NCBI RefSeq assembly: GCF_014196225.1
Contig: NZ_JACIDI010000005.1
Location: 62,001 to 126,000 of the forward strand
DNA from: Bacteroides pyogenes
Lineage (GTDB): Bacteria > Bacteroidota > Bacteroidia > Bacteroidales > Bacteroidaceae
Reading direction: 5' to 3'
Length of the DNA stretch: 64,000 nt
Of the stretch, positions 9,827 through 19,062 are shown one piece after another. Made by a program: the position numbers and the translations under genes. A model generated the notes under the pieces. That model saw only the letters and a list, made by a program, of their open reading frames with translations, was not told the origin of the DNA and did no database searches. Position 1 is the stretch's first letter. Each line of letters opens with the position of its first letter.

Positions 9827-10432
9827 TTACGAAGCCGGGATACGGGCAGTTTCCACTTTCTCCAGCCGGGCACGCAATTTAGGCATCATCGAACGGCGGA
9901 TACGCAGGGTCATGCAGCAATCCATGTCATACGACTGATTCAAAATTTCCGGTTCTTCCTCCTTAACGATACGCATAATGTCGTTCATAAAAGGATATTC
10001 GAACCATACCGTCACTTCCTCGTCGATTGTCTTTTCTATAATCGTGGCAGAGGCTATCGCTTCGGCCGCAGCCGCCTTATAGGCAACAATCAATCCGCTT
10101 GTACCCAGTTTGATTCCTCCGAAATAACGGACAACGATGATCAGAATATCGGTCAATTCATTGGAATTAATTTGCCCGAGAATCGGCTTGCCCGCCGTAC
10201 CCGAAGGCTCGCCGTTGTCATTCGCCCGATAGTTTTTCCGCTCTGCTCCCAACATATAGGCATAACAAACGTGACGGGCATCGTAATATTTCTTTTGATA
10301 CGTATCCAGATGCTGTTTCACTTCCTCAAGATTCCGCACAGGAAGGGCAATGGCAATAAACTTACTGCGCTTCTCGGTGTAAATGCCTTCTGACAATCCG
10401 GCAACGGTTTTATAAGTATCTTCGGCAATCAT
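9827..10432 (-). CDS. yigZ: IMPACT/YigZ family protein
   Basis: Member of the UPF0029/IMPACT family, 201 residues. Diagnostic blocks are the start of the fold (EKRSKFIAIALPV), the central RANDNGEPSGTAGKP and VVRYFGGIKLGTSGL. The C-terminal DUF1949-like half (WFEYPFMNDIMRIV onward) is also present. Bacterial YigZ is uncharacterised biochemically; the eukaryotic relative IMPACT inhibits the Gcn2 kinase. The start at 10432 (MIAEDTYKTVAG) is preferred over the upstream start at 10501. That longer version would run through the promoter, whose -7 element ends only 4 nt before this ATG, so the message may be leaderless. Confidence 0.9.
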   Translation of the reverse strand: MIAEDTYKTVAGLSEGIYTEKRSKFIAIALPVRNLEEVKQHLDTYQKKYYDARHVCYAYMLGAERKNYRANDNGEPSGTAGKPILGQINSNELTDILIIVVRYFGGIKLGTSGLIVAYKAAAAEAIASATIIEKTIDEEVTVWFEYPFMNDIMRIVKEEEPEILNQSYDMDCCMTLRIRRSMMPKLRARLEKVETARIPAS

Positions 10433-10436
10433 GATG

Positions 10437-10468
10437 CAAAGATACTGTTTTCGAAAATCGCACGCAAA
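10437..10468 (-). promoter_or_regulatory. yigZ promoter, predicted leaderless
   Basis: On the minus strand a TTTG box (10468-10465) and TATCTTTG (10444-10437) are separated by exactly 20 nt, the ideal Bacteroides spacing. Only four bases (CATC) lie between the -7 box and the ATG. Transcription would be expected to begin at or next to the A of the start codon. Confidence 0.7.
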
Positions 10469-10480
10469 AAAACAGGAAGC

Positions 10481-10504
10481 CGATTGAATAGAGTGGTTCA
10501 ATCG
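10481..10504 (-). terminator. Hairpin between serine operon and yigZ
   Basis: Perfect 8-bp stem CGATTGAA / TTCAATCG with an 8-nt loop; on the minus strand a run of seven T's follows after eight bases. It may end transcripts from the serC-serA-DUF1015 operon. The T-run overlaps the -33 box of yigZ. A second, wider inverted pair (AGAAGCCGG at 10527-10535, CCGGCTTCT at 10584-10592) lies just upstream. Confidence 0.45.
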
Positions 10505-10636
10505 GGACGGTCATTAGGACATACATAGAAGCCGGCTACATCTCCATACAGACTTTTTTGGAAAAGAAAGCGGGAGGTTATAACCGGCTTCTAAAAAATG
10601 CTCATTTAGTAAATGAATCTTCAATAATATATTAAA

Positions 10637-11884
10637 TTAATCCAGTCTATGAATTACCAGTCCCGACCGCAACTTCGGTTCGAACCAGGTGGTTTTTGGG
10701 GGCATGATATTGCCTGTATCCGCAATATCCATCAATTGCTTCATTGAAACCGGGTAGAGCGCCAGAGCGACTTTCATTTCTCCGCTGTCCACACGCTTTT
10801 TAAGTTCTCCCAATCCGCGGATACCTCCCACAAAATCGATACGCTTGTCCGAACGAAGATCTTTGATGCCCAGTATCTCGTCCAGAATCAAGTTGGAAGA
10901 AATAGTCACATCGAGCACACCGATAGGATCATGATCGTTATAAGTGCCCGCTTTAGCTGTCAAGCTATACCATTTTCCTTCCAGATAAAGGGCAAAGTTA
11001 TGCAAAGCCGACGGATGATAAACCTCGGTTCCCTTCTCTTCCACCACAAAATTCTTTTGCAAAGCGGTCAGGAATTGTTCTGCCGTCAGCCCGTTCAGAT
11101 CTTTCACCACGCGGTTGTAATCGATAATGGTCAACTGATTGGCAGGGAAACACACAGCCATGAAGTAATTATACTCTTCATCGCCTCGATGGTCCGGATT
11201 TTGTTTTGCTTTTTCGGCTCCGACCAATGCAGCGGCGGCAGAGCGATGATGGCCGTCGGCAATGTACAAGGCAGGCATTCGCGCAAATTCTTCAGTGATG
11301 ATGGCAATATCCTCCGCCCGGTCGATTACCCAGAAAGTATGCCCGAAGCCATCACCCGGAGCGATGAAATCGTATTCGGGCTTCTGTGCTGTGTATTTCT
11401 TAATCACGGCATCCAGCCTCGCGTTATCGGGATATGCAAAGAACACCGGCTCGATATTGGCATTGTTCACACGCACATGTTTCATACGGTCTTCTTCCTT
11501 ATCACGCCGGGTAAGTTCGTGTTTCTTAATCACACCGTTCATGTAATCGGGCACGTATGCCCCCACTACCAGCCCGTATTGGGTCTTACCGTTCATTGTC
11601 TGCGCATAGATGTAATAGTTCTCTTTCGCATCTTGCACCAGCCAGCCTTTTTCCTGAAACATCTTGAAGTTGTCGGCAGCTTTGGCATACACACGTTCGT
11701 CATGCTCGTCCGTACCGACGGGAAAATCTATTTCCGGTTTTATAATATGATATAAAGACTTTTCATTTCCGGCAGCTTCTGCTCTCGCTTCTTCCGAATT
11801 AAGAACGTCGTAAGGACGGGAGGCCACTTGTTCTACTAAGTCTTTCGGGGGGCGAATCCCCTTGAAAGGTTTAATTTTTGCCAT
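10637..11884 (-). CDS. DUF1015 family protein in the serine operon
   Basis: 415-residue cytoplasmic protein of the DUF1015 family. Family features visible are the N-terminal IKPFKGIRPPKDLVEQVASRPYDVLN, the block ELTRRDKEEDRMKH, and LYIADGHHRSAAA. The last resembles a phosphate- or nucleotide-handling ParB/Srx-like GHHR motif. The biochemical function is not established to my knowledge. It begins 17 bases after serA and is the third gene of serC-serA-DUF1015. Its position suggests a role in serine or phosphoserine metabolism, but this is inference only. No serB (phosphoserine phosphatase) lies in the operon. Confidence 0.85.
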   Translation of the reverse strand: MAKIKPFKGIRPPKDLVEQVASRPYDVLNSEEARAEAAGNEKSLYHIIKPEIDFPVGTDEHDERVYAKAADNFKMFQEKGWLVQDAKENYYIYAQTMNGKTQYGLVVGAYVPDYMNGVIKKHELTRRDKEEDRMKHVRVNNANIEPVFFAYPDNARLDAVIKKYTAQKPEYDFIAPGDGFGHTFWVIDRAEDIAIITEEFARMPALYIADGHHRSAAAALVGAEKAKQNPDHRGDEEYNYFMAVCFPANQLTIIDYNRVVKDLNGLTAEQFLTALQKNFVVEEKGTEVYHPSALHNFALYLEGKWYSLTAKAGTYNDHDPIGVLDVTISSNLILDEILGIKDLRSDKRIDFVGGIRGLGELKKRVDSGEMKVALALYPVSMKQLMDIADTGNIMPPKTTWFEPKLRSGLVIHRLD

Positions 11885-11901
11885 GGTAAATATGATGGTT
11901 T

Positions 11902-12822
11902 TTACTTGTTTACTCTGAATTTTTCACATCCGTCTTTCAAGAAACCTACTATTTGTCTGGCTGCTGCAATGCCGGCATTGATATTTGCTTCGGCAGTTTG
12001 CGCTCCCATCTTCTTGGGGTTGGAGAAATAGCGTCCTGCAAACTTTTGACTCATCTCGGCATGAGCAGCAGGCATAATATCGGTAATATACTTGAAATCG
12101 GCACGCTCTTCCATTACCCTCATCAGTTCCGGTTCATTGATCACTTCCTTACGGGCAGTATTTACCAACAAACCGCCTTTCGGCATATCTTTCAACAAAG
12201 TATAACCGATGGAATTTTTGGTTTCAGCAGTTGCCGGAATATGAAGAGATACAAACTGACAGGTTTTATACAATTCTTCGACTGAATCCAACGCTTTTAC
12301 GCCGTCTTTCTCAATCACATCTTTCGGACAGAAAGCATCGTACGCATAGATTTCCATTCCAAAACCTTTGGCAATGCGTGCTACATTGCGTCCGACATTT
12401 CCGTAAGCATGGATTCCCAGCTTCTTGCCCAAAAGCTCCGTACCGGAAGTTCCGTTATAGAAATTACGCACGGCATACACCATCAAACCCAATGCCAATT
12501 CGGCTACGGCATTCGAATTTTGTCCCGGCGTATTCATTACACATACTCCATGAGCAGTGGCGGCAGCAAGATCCACATTGTCATATCCGGCGCCGGCACG
12601 TACTACAATTTTCAATTCCCTGGCAGCATCAAACACCTCGGCGTCTACAATATCACTACGGATTATAATGGCATGGGCGTCTTTCACCGCATCCAGCAAC
12701 TGTGCTTTTTCGGTGTATTTTTCAAGTAAAGCGAGCTCATATCCGGCAGCTTCCACTTCCTTGCGAATACCGTCTACTGCGATTTTCGCAAACGGTTTTT
12801 CAGTAGCGACAAGTACTTTCAT
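11902..12822 (-). CDS. serA: D-3-phosphoglycerate dehydrogenase
   Basis: First enzyme of serine synthesis: oxidises 3-phosphoglycerate to 3-phosphohydroxypyruvate with NAD. This is the short form (306 residues) without a C-terminal ACT domain, so it lacks the usual site for serine feedback. The NAD-binding loop is GIHAYGNVGRNVARIAKGFG (about residues 134-153). The catalytic-loop context is VVRAGAGYDNVD, HIPATAETKNSIG and NTARKEVI. The usual His of the Glu-His pair appears within MPAAHAEMS. The serC stop lies 112 bases upstream and DUF1015 follows after 17 bases. Confidence 0.93.
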   Translation of the reverse strand: MKVLVATEKPFAKIAVDGIRKEVEAAGYELALLEKYTEKAQLLDAVKDAHAIIIRSDIVDAEVFDAARELKIVVRAGAGYDNVDLAAATAHGVCVMNTPGQNSNAVAELALGLMVYAVRNFYNGTSGTELLGKKLGIHAYGNVGRNVARIAKGFGMEIYAYDAFCPKDVIEKDGVKALDSVEELYKTCQFVSLHIPATAETKNSIGYTLLKDMPKGGLLVNTARKEVINEPELMRVMEERADFKYITDIMPAAHAEMSQKFAGRYFSNPKKMGAQTAEANINAGIAAARQIVGFLKDGCEKFRVNK

Positions 12823-12934
12823 AATTTTCTATGTTTAGAATAAGAACTCACCACCGACTGCACAAATGGTAACAGGTATATTTTCATCACAGCATGATCT
12901 GTGGCGGTTGTGCAACCGGTGGTGAAAGATAATA

Positions 12935-14002
12935 TTAATGAAGTTTCTCAAATTCGCGCATGCAATCGATCAATGCCTGTACGCTTTCTTTGGGCATGGC
13001 ATTATAGCACGATGCACGGAAACCGCCTACAGAGCGATGTCCCTTAATACCGACCATGCCTCTTTCCGTAGCGAATTTCAGGAAATCGGCCTCCAGTTCT
13101 TTATATTCAGGCTTCATCACAAAACAAATATTCATACGCGAACGGTCTTCTTTGGCGGCAGTGCCTACAAATAGTTTGTTGCGATCGATTTCGGAATACA
13201 ACATATCGGCCTTTTCAATAGCGCGACGCTCCATTTCTTTCACACCACCTTGTGCTTTGATCCAACGGAGCGTTTGCAATGCGGCATAGATCGGCAACAC
13301 CGGAGGAGTATTGAACATCGAGCCGTTATCAACATGAGTCTGATAATTCAGCATGGTAGGAATATAGCGCGATACTTTGCCCAGCGCATCGTTCTTCACG
13401 ATTACAAAAGTCACGCCGGCAGGAGCAAGATTCTTCTGCGCCCCACCATAAATACATATGTATTTGGATACATCGACAGGACGGGAAAAAATATCGGAAG
13501 ACATGTCCGCTATCACCGGAACAGGAGAATCCATATCTTTCTTCAGTTCAGTTCCGAAAATAGTATTGTTTGTCGTTATATGAAAATAATCCGCATCTGA
13601 CGGAATCGTATAGTCTTTGGGAATAAATGAGAAATTAGCGTCTGCAGAAGAAGCAACTTCAATCACTTCACCGAACGCTTTAGCTTCTTTAATGGCTTTT
13701 TTCGACCATGTACCGGTATTCAGGTAAGCAGCTTTCTTTTCAAGGAAATTGAAAGGAACCATACAAAACTCCAAGCTGGCGCCTCCTCCCAAGAATAGCA
13801 CCGAATATCCTTCAGGTATTTGGAGCAGTTCTTTAAATAGTGCTACAGCTTCGTCAACCACAGGTTGGAAATCTTTAGCACGATGGCTGATTTCCATCAG
13901 AGAGAGACCGGAACCATTGAAATCCAAAACAGCTTTTGCCGTATCCTCTATAACCTCGCGCGGGAGAATGGAAGGGCCTGCATTAAAATTATGCTTTTTC
14001 AT
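12935..14002 (-). CDS. serC: Phosphoserine aminotransferase
   Basis: PLP-dependent transaminase that converts 3-phosphohydroxypyruvate and glutamate to phosphoserine. It has 355 residues from the ATG at 14002, beginning [14 protein letters not shown], the canonical start of the family. The in-frame start at 14068 would add 22 non-conserved residues. The PLP lysine is K190 in [21 protein letters not shown] binds the cofactor phosphate and [14 protein letters not shown] closes the protein. It is the first gene of the serC-serA-DUF1015 operon. Confidence 0.96.
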   Translation of the reverse strand: MKKHNFNAGPSILPREVIEDTAKAVLDFNGSGLSLMEISHRAKDFQPVVDEAVALFKELLQIPEGYSVLFLGGGASLEFCMVPFNFLEKKAAYLNTGTWSKKAIKEAKAFGEVIEVASSADANFSFIPKDYTIPSDADYFHITTNNTIFGTELKKDMDSPVPVIADMSSDIFSRPVDVSKYICIYGGAQKNLAPAGVTFVIVKNDALGKVSRYIPTMLNYQTHVDNGSMFNTPPVLPIYAALQTLRWIKAQGGVKEMERRAIEKADMLYSEIDRNKLFVGTAAKEDRSRMNICFVMKPEYKELEADFLKFATERGMVGIKGHRSVGGFRASCYNAMPKESVQALIDCMREFEKLH

Positions 14003-14358
14003 TTGAAGTTTGTTTTTTGAGTTTAACAATTCTGTTAGCTTATGTCTTCCGACATGGCGAATATACAAATTTTATTTTCGCTTAACAAAAGTTCCTTTAT
14101 AAAATCGTGATAAAAGAATGAATAAACTTTCTTTTTCACAGATTTAGTCCATACTTATAGGCAATATTGGCATCTATACATGACAATATGTAAAATAGCA
14201 GATTATAAAGAAGTATTTTATCATTTATCCGACAACAAGATTGAGGATAAAAAAAGAAAAAGAGAAAAGGGCTTTTCAACGTAAGAAAGCCCCGGTATAT
14301 TATGTATATAGAAGATGAATTTTTTATTATCCAAAGCCAATAAGAGAAAAACAAAGTC
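14003..14358. other. Intergenic gap between serC and the RNA helicase
   Basis: About 356 bases of AT-rich sequence. The right part holds the helicase terminator (14269-14293), and the left part should hold the serC promoter, though I see no exact TAnnTTTG; the nearest is AAAATTTG around 14073 on the minus strand. A 72-codon open frame across most of the gap is Phe/Tyr/Leu/Ser-rich and looks like chance. Confidence 0.4.
14269..14293 (-). terminator. Intrinsic terminator of the RNA helicase gene
   Basis: On the minus strand GGGCTTTC / GAAAAGCCC forms an 8-bp stem with an 8-nt loop, followed by TTTTCTCTTTTT, 65 bases after the helicase stop codon. Confidence 0.75.
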
Positions 14359-15693
14359 TCACTTGGCTTCTTCTATAACAGTTCTCATTCCCTTGATTTT
14401 TTCACCACGAATCAAGGTAAGCAACTGGTTGACTTTTGCTTTGCGAACAGCCACAAAGGAATAATGCTCTTTCACATCGATAGAGCCGACATCATCACGA
14501 TTCAGCCGTCCTTTCTTGTACAAAAATCCGGCGATGTCCGTTTTGCTCATTTTATCTTTTTTCCCTTTACCTATATATATAGTACTCCAAATCGATTTTG
14601 AGGGTAACGGGGGATTTTCGGGCAGTACGAATGTAGCGATATCTTCCGCAATATATAAAGGGAGCCTTTCTTCTGCATGAAGGAGTACATACGATGTTCC
14701 CAACGCATTCCACCGTGCCGTACGCCCATTGCGGTGTGTAAACGCTTCTTCGTTTACGGGCAAATGGTAATGAACGACATGCTTGACTTCCGCAATATCC
14801 AGTCCGCGAGCAGCAAGATCGGTAGAGATCAGCACATGGCAACTTCCATTCCGGAACTTGTATAAAGCCCGTTCCCGGTCGGGTTGTTCCATCCCTCCAT
14901 GGAAGCGTTCGGAAAAGAGCTTTCTCTCTTTCAATAAAGAGTATGTCCGTTCCACCGATTCGCGATGATTGCAAAATACAATGGTGGAAGCATTTCCTAA
15001 CACACAAAGCAGACGGTAAAGCGCATCGATCTTATCTTTGGAGGGGGAAATCACTTTCATCAACGTCAGCCGGGAGGTTTGTTCCTCAGAAAGCTGTGGC
15101 AGGAAATCCAATTTTATTGTTTGATTCAGTCCGGTAAATTGAGGAATTTCTTCAGCATCCGTAGCAGAAAGGAGCATACGTTTTCTTACTCCCGGAAGTC
15201 GGGTGATGATTTCCGTCATTTCATCATGAAAACCGAACTCCAGCGATTTATCAAACTCATCGATGACCAATGTATGAATGCCGGAAACATCAAAATTCTT
15301 CTTGGAAAGATGGTCGGTTATTCGACCGGGAGTGCCGACAATCAAAGCCGGGTGATTGCCGACTATACTTTTTCTTTCTTCGGCAATGGAATGTCCTCCG
15401 TAGCAGCAGCATATTTTCCATGGAGTTCCCATCTCTCTGAACACGTTATCTATTTGCAGAGCCAACTCTCTGGAAGGAGCCAGAATCAATGCCTGTATCC
15501 GGTCGTCGTCTTTTTTCAAAGAGAGGAGCAGGGGCAAAAGAAAAGCCAATGTCTTTCCCGAACCGGTGGGCGACAAAAGAATGAGGTCATTCTTTCCTGT
15601 TCCCTGCTCAAGCGCGGCTTCCTGCATCGGAGTCAGCGACTCGATTTTCAGATTTCGAAGCGCGGACTGTATAAGTTCGTTTTTCTGTAACAT
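14359..15693 (-). CDS. DEAD/DEAH-box RNA helicase, DbpA-like
   Basis: ATP-dependent RNA helicase of 444 residues. Motifs in order: Q motif LTPMQEAAL, Walker A SPTGSGKT, GTPGRITDHL, VIDEFDKSLEFGF (DEFD in place of DEAD), LLSATDAEE, TDLAARGLDIAEV and HRNGRTARWN. The last 75 residues match the DbpA/CsdA RNA-binding domain, including the MSKTDIAGFLYKKGRL and VGSIDVKEHYSFVAV blocks. In E. coli DbpA this domain docks on 23S rRNA hairpin 92, so a ribosome-assembly role is likely. The start at 15693 is preferred over 15750 because the longer form would cover the nqr terminator and the promoter. The -7 element lies 4 nt before the ATG. Confidence 0.92.
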   Translation of the reverse strand: MLQKNELIQSALRNLKIESLTPMQEAALEQGTGKNDLILLSPTGSGKTLAFLLPLLLSLKKDDDRIQALILAPSRELALQIDNVFREMGTPWKICCCYGGHSIAEERKSIVGNHPALIVGTPGRITDHLSKKNFDVSGIHTLVIDEFDKSLEFGFHDEMTEIITRLPGVRKRMLLSATDAEEIPQFTGLNQTIKLDFLPQLSEEQTSRLTLMKVISPSKDKIDALYRLLCVLGNASTIVFCNHRESVERTYSLLKERKLFSERFHGGMEQPDRERALYKFRNGSCHVLISTDLAARGLDIAEVKHVVHYHLPVNEEAFTHRNGRTARWNALGTSYVLLHAEERLPLYIAEDIATFVLPENPPLPSKSIWSTIYIGKGKKDKMSKTDIAGFLYKKGRLNRDDVGSIDVKEHYSFVAVRKAKVNQLLTLIRGEKIKGMRTVIEEAK

Positions 15694-15697
15694 GAGG

Positions 15698-15705
15698 CAA
15701 AGATA
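15698..15705 (-). promoter_or_regulatory. -7 element of the helicase gene, predicted leaderless
   Basis: TATCTTTG on the minus strand, directly after the nqr terminator and 4 nt (CCTC) before the ATG. This is the same arrangement as at yigZ. No TTTG -33 box is seen; that position is occupied by the terminator stem. Confidence 0.5.
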
Positions 15706-15707
15706 CG

Positions 15708-15732
15708 AAAAAAGGGGAACTTGTCCCCTTTT
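15708..15732 (-). terminator. Terminator of the nqr operon
   Basis: On the minus strand AAAGGGGA / TTCCCCTTT with a short loop runs straight into T's, 28 bases after the nqrF stop. It separates the nqr operon from the helicase gene. Confidence 0.8.
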
Positions 15733-15759
15733 CCATCTTGTATCTATCAAAGATTTTTC

Positions 15760-17034
15760 TTATCCGCCGAAATCGTCGAACATCAAATTCTGTCTCGGTA
15801 CGCCAAGATTGTCAAGCATGTTTTCAACAGCTTTCGACATCGGACCCGGACCGCACATATAGTATTCAATGTCCTCAGGGGCTTCATGATCTTTCAGGTA
15901 AGTTTCGAGAATCACCTGATGAACAAATCCCGGAGTATACTTCACTCCTGCCGCATCAGCGAGAGGATCGGGACGGTCGAGCGCCAGATGGAACGAGAAG
16001 TTCGGGAAGTCTTTTTCCAACTGAAGGAAATCTTGGAGATAGAATACCTCATTCAATGCGCGCGCTCCATAAAAATAAGACATCTTACGATTAGTTACGT
16101 GCAGTGTTTTCGTTAAGTGCATAATCTGTGCACGCAGAGGAGCCATACCTGCACCCCCACCGATCCACATCATCTCACGGTCCGAATCGAAAATAGGGTG
16201 GAAATCTCCATAAGGACCGCTCATCGTTACTTTATCGCCGGGCTTCAAGGTAAAGATATAGGAAGAAGCAATACCGGGCATTAGATCCATAAATCCGGGA
16301 CCCTGCTCTTTCGGCTTGAAAGGAGGTGTAGCAATACGCACCGTCAGCATGATACGATCCCCCTCAGCAGGATAATTGGCCATAGAGTAAGCACGTACGG
16401 TTTCTTCAGTATTGACACATTTCAGACCGAACAGACCGAATTTCTCCCATGCAGGCAGATATTCATCGCCTATCAGGCTCTTATCAATATCTTTGTTATA
16501 GTCCATCACGTATTTAGGGATCTTGATCTGTGCATAAGAACCCGGCAAAAAGTCCATGTGCTCACCCGGAGGTAAGGCAACGATAAATTCTTTGATAAAT
16601 GTTGCCACATTCTTATTCGAAATAACCTCACACTCCCACTCTTTCACGCCTAACACACTTTCAGGAACTTTAATGCCCATATCACCCTTCACTTTTACCT
16701 GACAACCCAAGCGCCAATGTTGTTGCTGTTGTTTACGGCTGAAGTGAGGAGTCTCAGAGGGAAGGATTTCACCCCCGCCTTCTATTACCTGACATTTACA
16801 TTGCCCGCAAGAACCTTTCCCGCCACAGGCAGACGAAAGGAAGATGCCATTCACAGACAGTGTATTTAACAAAGTGGATCCGGAAGCTACATCTAATGCC
16901 TCTTCACCGTTAATTGTCAGTTTCACGTTTCCGGAAGGTACCAGAAAGTTCTTGGCTACCAGCAAGATGACAACAAGCAGCAGAATAACCACAAGGAATA
17001 CTCCAACGCTCGCCAATATTAAATTCATATTCAT
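15760..17034 (-). CDS. nqrF: Na+-translocating NADH:quinone reductase subunit F
   Basis: Electron-entry subunit of Na+-NQR: oxidises NADH by FAD and passes electrons to a 2Fe-2S centre. A single N-terminal membrane helix (about residues 5-30) is followed by the ferredoxin domain with cysteines in SACGGKGSCGQC (C70, C76, C79) and LGCQVKV. The FAD-binding block is RAYSMANYPAEGDR, and the NADH-binding part includes GGGAGMAPLRAQ and YYMCGPGPM. The 424-residue length is usual for the Bacteroidetes form. It is the last gene of the operon; nqrE ends 19 bases upstream. Confidence 0.97.
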   Translation of the reverse strand: MNMNLILASVGVFLVVILLLVVILLVAKNFLVPSGNVKLTINGEEALDVASGSTLLNTLSVNGIFLSSACGGKGSCGQCKCQVIEGGGEILPSETPHFSRKQQQQHWRLGCQVKVKGDMGIKVPESVLGVKEWECEVISNKNVATFIKEFIVALPPGEHMDFLPGSYAQIKIPKYVMDYNKDIDKSLIGDEYLPAWEKFGLFGLKCVNTEETVRAYSMANYPAEGDRIMLTVRIATPPFKPKEQGPGFMDLMPGIASSYIFTLKPGDKVTMSGPYGDFHPIFDSDREMMWIGGGAGMAPLRAQIMHLTKTLHVTNRKMSYFYGARALNEVFYLQDFLQLEKDFPNFSFHLALDRPDPLADAAGVKYTPGFVHQVILETYLKDHEAPEDIEYYMCGPGPMSKAVENMLDNLGVPRQNLMFDDFGG

Positions 17035-17053
17035 TGTTTTATACTTTACTTTA

Positions 17054-17680
17054 TTAGATGTTCAAACCAGAGAAACACATAAACGCAATGGCCATCAAAC
17101 CTACAATAATAAACGTAATACCCAATCCTCTCAGCGGAGCGGGCACATCCGAATAAGCCATTTTTTCACGAATAGCGGCCAAACCCACAATTGCCAGGAA
17201 CCAGCCGATGCCCGAGCCTAACGCATACGAAATCGCATCGGCAACACCGCCTATGAATTTGGGATCACTTTCACCTAAAGTAATACGTTGTTGCATAAAT
17301 AACGAGGCCCCCATAATGGCGCAGTTTACTGCAATCAATGGCAAAAAAATACCGAGCGAAGCATATAGAGATGGACTAAAACGTTCTACCACCATTTCTA
17401 CCAATTGCACCATACCTGCGATAACCGCAATGAAAAGAATAAAGCCCAAAAAGCTAAGATCTACTCCTTCGATAATAGCATTAGCTGCCAACACTTTCGT
17501 TTGCAGAAAATAGTTAACGGGAAGAGTTACTACCAATACAAAGGTTACGGCAATACCTAACCCCACGGCAGTTTTCACATTTTTCGATACAGCCAGATAT
17601 GAACACATACCTAAGAAGTAAGCGAATATCATGTTGTCCACAAAAATAGAGCGGACGAATAAACTGAATAAATGTTCCAT
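17054..17680 (-). CDS. nqrE: Na+-translocating NADH:quinone reductase subunit E
   Basis: Integral membrane subunit of 208 residues with six predicted helices, paired with NqrD in the RnfA/NqrE superfamily. Family blocks include the N-terminal [19 protein letters not shown] and the central [15 protein letters not shown] cysteine in each pseudo-symmetric half ([10 protein letters not shown] and AVNCAIMG) supplies the intramembrane iron centre shared with NqrD. The gap to nqrD is 38 bases. Confidence 0.96.
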   Translation of the reverse strand: MEHLFSLFVRSIFVDNMIFAYFLGMCSYLAVSKNVKTAVGLGIAVTFVLVVTLPVNYFLQTKVLAANAIIEGVDLSFLGFILFIAVIAGMVQLVEMVVERFSPSLYASLGIFLPLIAVNCAIMGASLFMQQRITLGESDPKFIGGVADAISYALGSGIGWFLAIVGLAAIREKMAYSDVPAPLRGLGITFIIVGLMAIAFMCFSGLNI

Positions 17681-17718
17681 AATAATAAGTTATGAATTTT
17701 AAGTTACGGGTATAGGTC

Positions 17719-18354
17719 CTATTTTTCTTGCAATTCTTTATGACGAGCGCGTTGATACCAGATGACACAAGCACAGATAACCAGCGCCATCGGGGGCATC
17801 AGCATCAAGCCATTGTTTACATATCCGGCATTCCGAATCGGTTCATAATTCAAAATGTTGAATCCAAACAGTGTACCCGAACCAAACAATTCACGGAAAA
17901 ACCCTACAATCACCAGAATCTTGGCATATCCCAATCCGTTGCCCACTCCATCGAGGAAAGATTCCCAGGGGGCATTCTGCATAGCAAATGCTTCAAGACG
18001 TCCCATCAGGATACAGTTGGTGATAATCAAACCCACATAAACCGAAAGCTGTACACTCACATCATAAGCAAAAGCTTTCAATATTTCACTTACAATAGTT
18101 ACTAAAGCCGCTACCACTACCAACTGTACGATAATACGAATACGATTGGGGATGGTTTTACGCAACAAGGAAATAACCACATTTGCAAAAGCCGTAATCA
18201 CTGTTACCGAGAGTCCCATCACAATAGCCGGCTCCAATTTTGCCGTAACGGCTAATGCAGAACAAATACCCAACACTTGTACGGTTACAGGATTGTTCAT
18301 TCCCAGCGGAGTAGCGAACACTTCTTTATTTTTCTTTGAAAATAGTTGTCCCAT
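17719..18354 (-). CDS. nqrD: Na+-translocating NADH:quinone reductase subunit D
   Basis: Integral membrane subunit of 211 residues, partner of NqrE. It begins MGQLFSKKNKEVFATPLGMN and contains NPVTVQVLGICSALAV and LIITNCILMGRLEAFAM, whose two cysteines are the predicted iron ligands. Six membrane helices are visible. It lies 15 bases after nqrC in the operon. Confidence 0.96.
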   Translation of the reverse strand: MGQLFSKKNKEVFATPLGMNNPVTVQVLGICSALAVTAKLEPAIVMGLSVTVITAFANVVISLLRKTIPNRIRIIVQLVVVAALVTIVSEILKAFAYDVSVQLSVYVGLIITNCILMGRLEAFAMQNAPWESFLDGVGNGLGYAKILVIVGFFRELFGSGTLFGFNILNYEPIRNAGYVNNGLMLMPPMALVICACVIWYQRARHKELQEK

Positions 18355-18369
18355 ATTCTTGCTTCCTCC

Positions 18370-19047
18370 TTATTCTTTAGTTAAAAATTTGACATAACTT
18401 TTCAGACAGTCCTTCAACATGGCATCTACTCCTTTTGATGTAATGGTTCCACCCGAAATACCATCTACTTGAGATTCGGGGTTTTCTACTTTTCCATTCT
18501 TCTCTACACCCAATGCTATTTCACCGTTCTTTAAGGCTTTCTTTCCTTCAAATTGTTTCTGGAACCAATCTGTAGCAATTTCAGCACCCAATCCCGGAGT
18601 TTCACTTGCATGCGAGAAATAAGTCCCGTAAACAGTGTTCTTATCCTCATTCAAAGCAACATATCCCCAAATGGCTCCCCAAAGACCGGCCCCATAAACC
18701 GGAAATACATATTTTGTCTGGCCATCGATATTACATACAAACAAGTGTAAACGCCCTTCTTCTTTTGCTTCTTTCTCATAGTTGGAAGCAAACTCGCCGG
18801 TGTTTTCAGTCAATATACCATCTTCACCCATTAACATATCCGCCTGCACATATTTGTCATATTCCGCATCTGCATCTTTCACATCCTTGATGTTCAAAGC
18901 AGCAAGAATCTGTTTCTTCGTATCCAGCTGGACATTTTTATCTTGCCGCGATTTCAGCGCAGAGCTGACGAACGCCAGAAGGAATGCAACGATAATTACC
19001 ATTACCGAAGCATAAATGATTGTATACTTATTACTATTAGTATTCAT
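18370..19047 (-). CDS. nqrC: Na+-translocating NADH:quinone reductase subunit C
   Basis: Periplasm-facing subunit that carries covalent FMN. One N-terminal helix (IIYASVMVIIVAFLLAFVSS) anchors the 225-residue protein. The ApbE-type flavinylation site is DGISGGTITSKGVD, with Thr as the attachment residue; Gly stands where many homologues have Ala in SGAT. LWGAIWGYVALNEDK and HASETPGLGAEI are typical FMN-domain blocks. The nqrB gene ends 15 bases upstream. The ApbE FMN transferase needed for its maturation is not in the window. Confidence 0.96.
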   Translation of the reverse strand: MNTNSNKYTIIYASVMVIIVAFLLAFVSSALKSRQDKNVQLDTKKQILAALNIKDVKDADAEYDKYVQADMLMGEDGILTENTGEFASNYEKEAKEEGRLHLFVCNIDGQTKYVFPVYGAGLWGAIWGYVALNEDKNTVYGTYFSHASETPGLGAEIATDWFQKQFEGKKALKNGEIALGVEKNGKVENPESQVDGISGGTITSKGVDAMLKDCLKSYVKFLTKE

Positions 19048-19062
19048 TTTATTCGGTATTTT

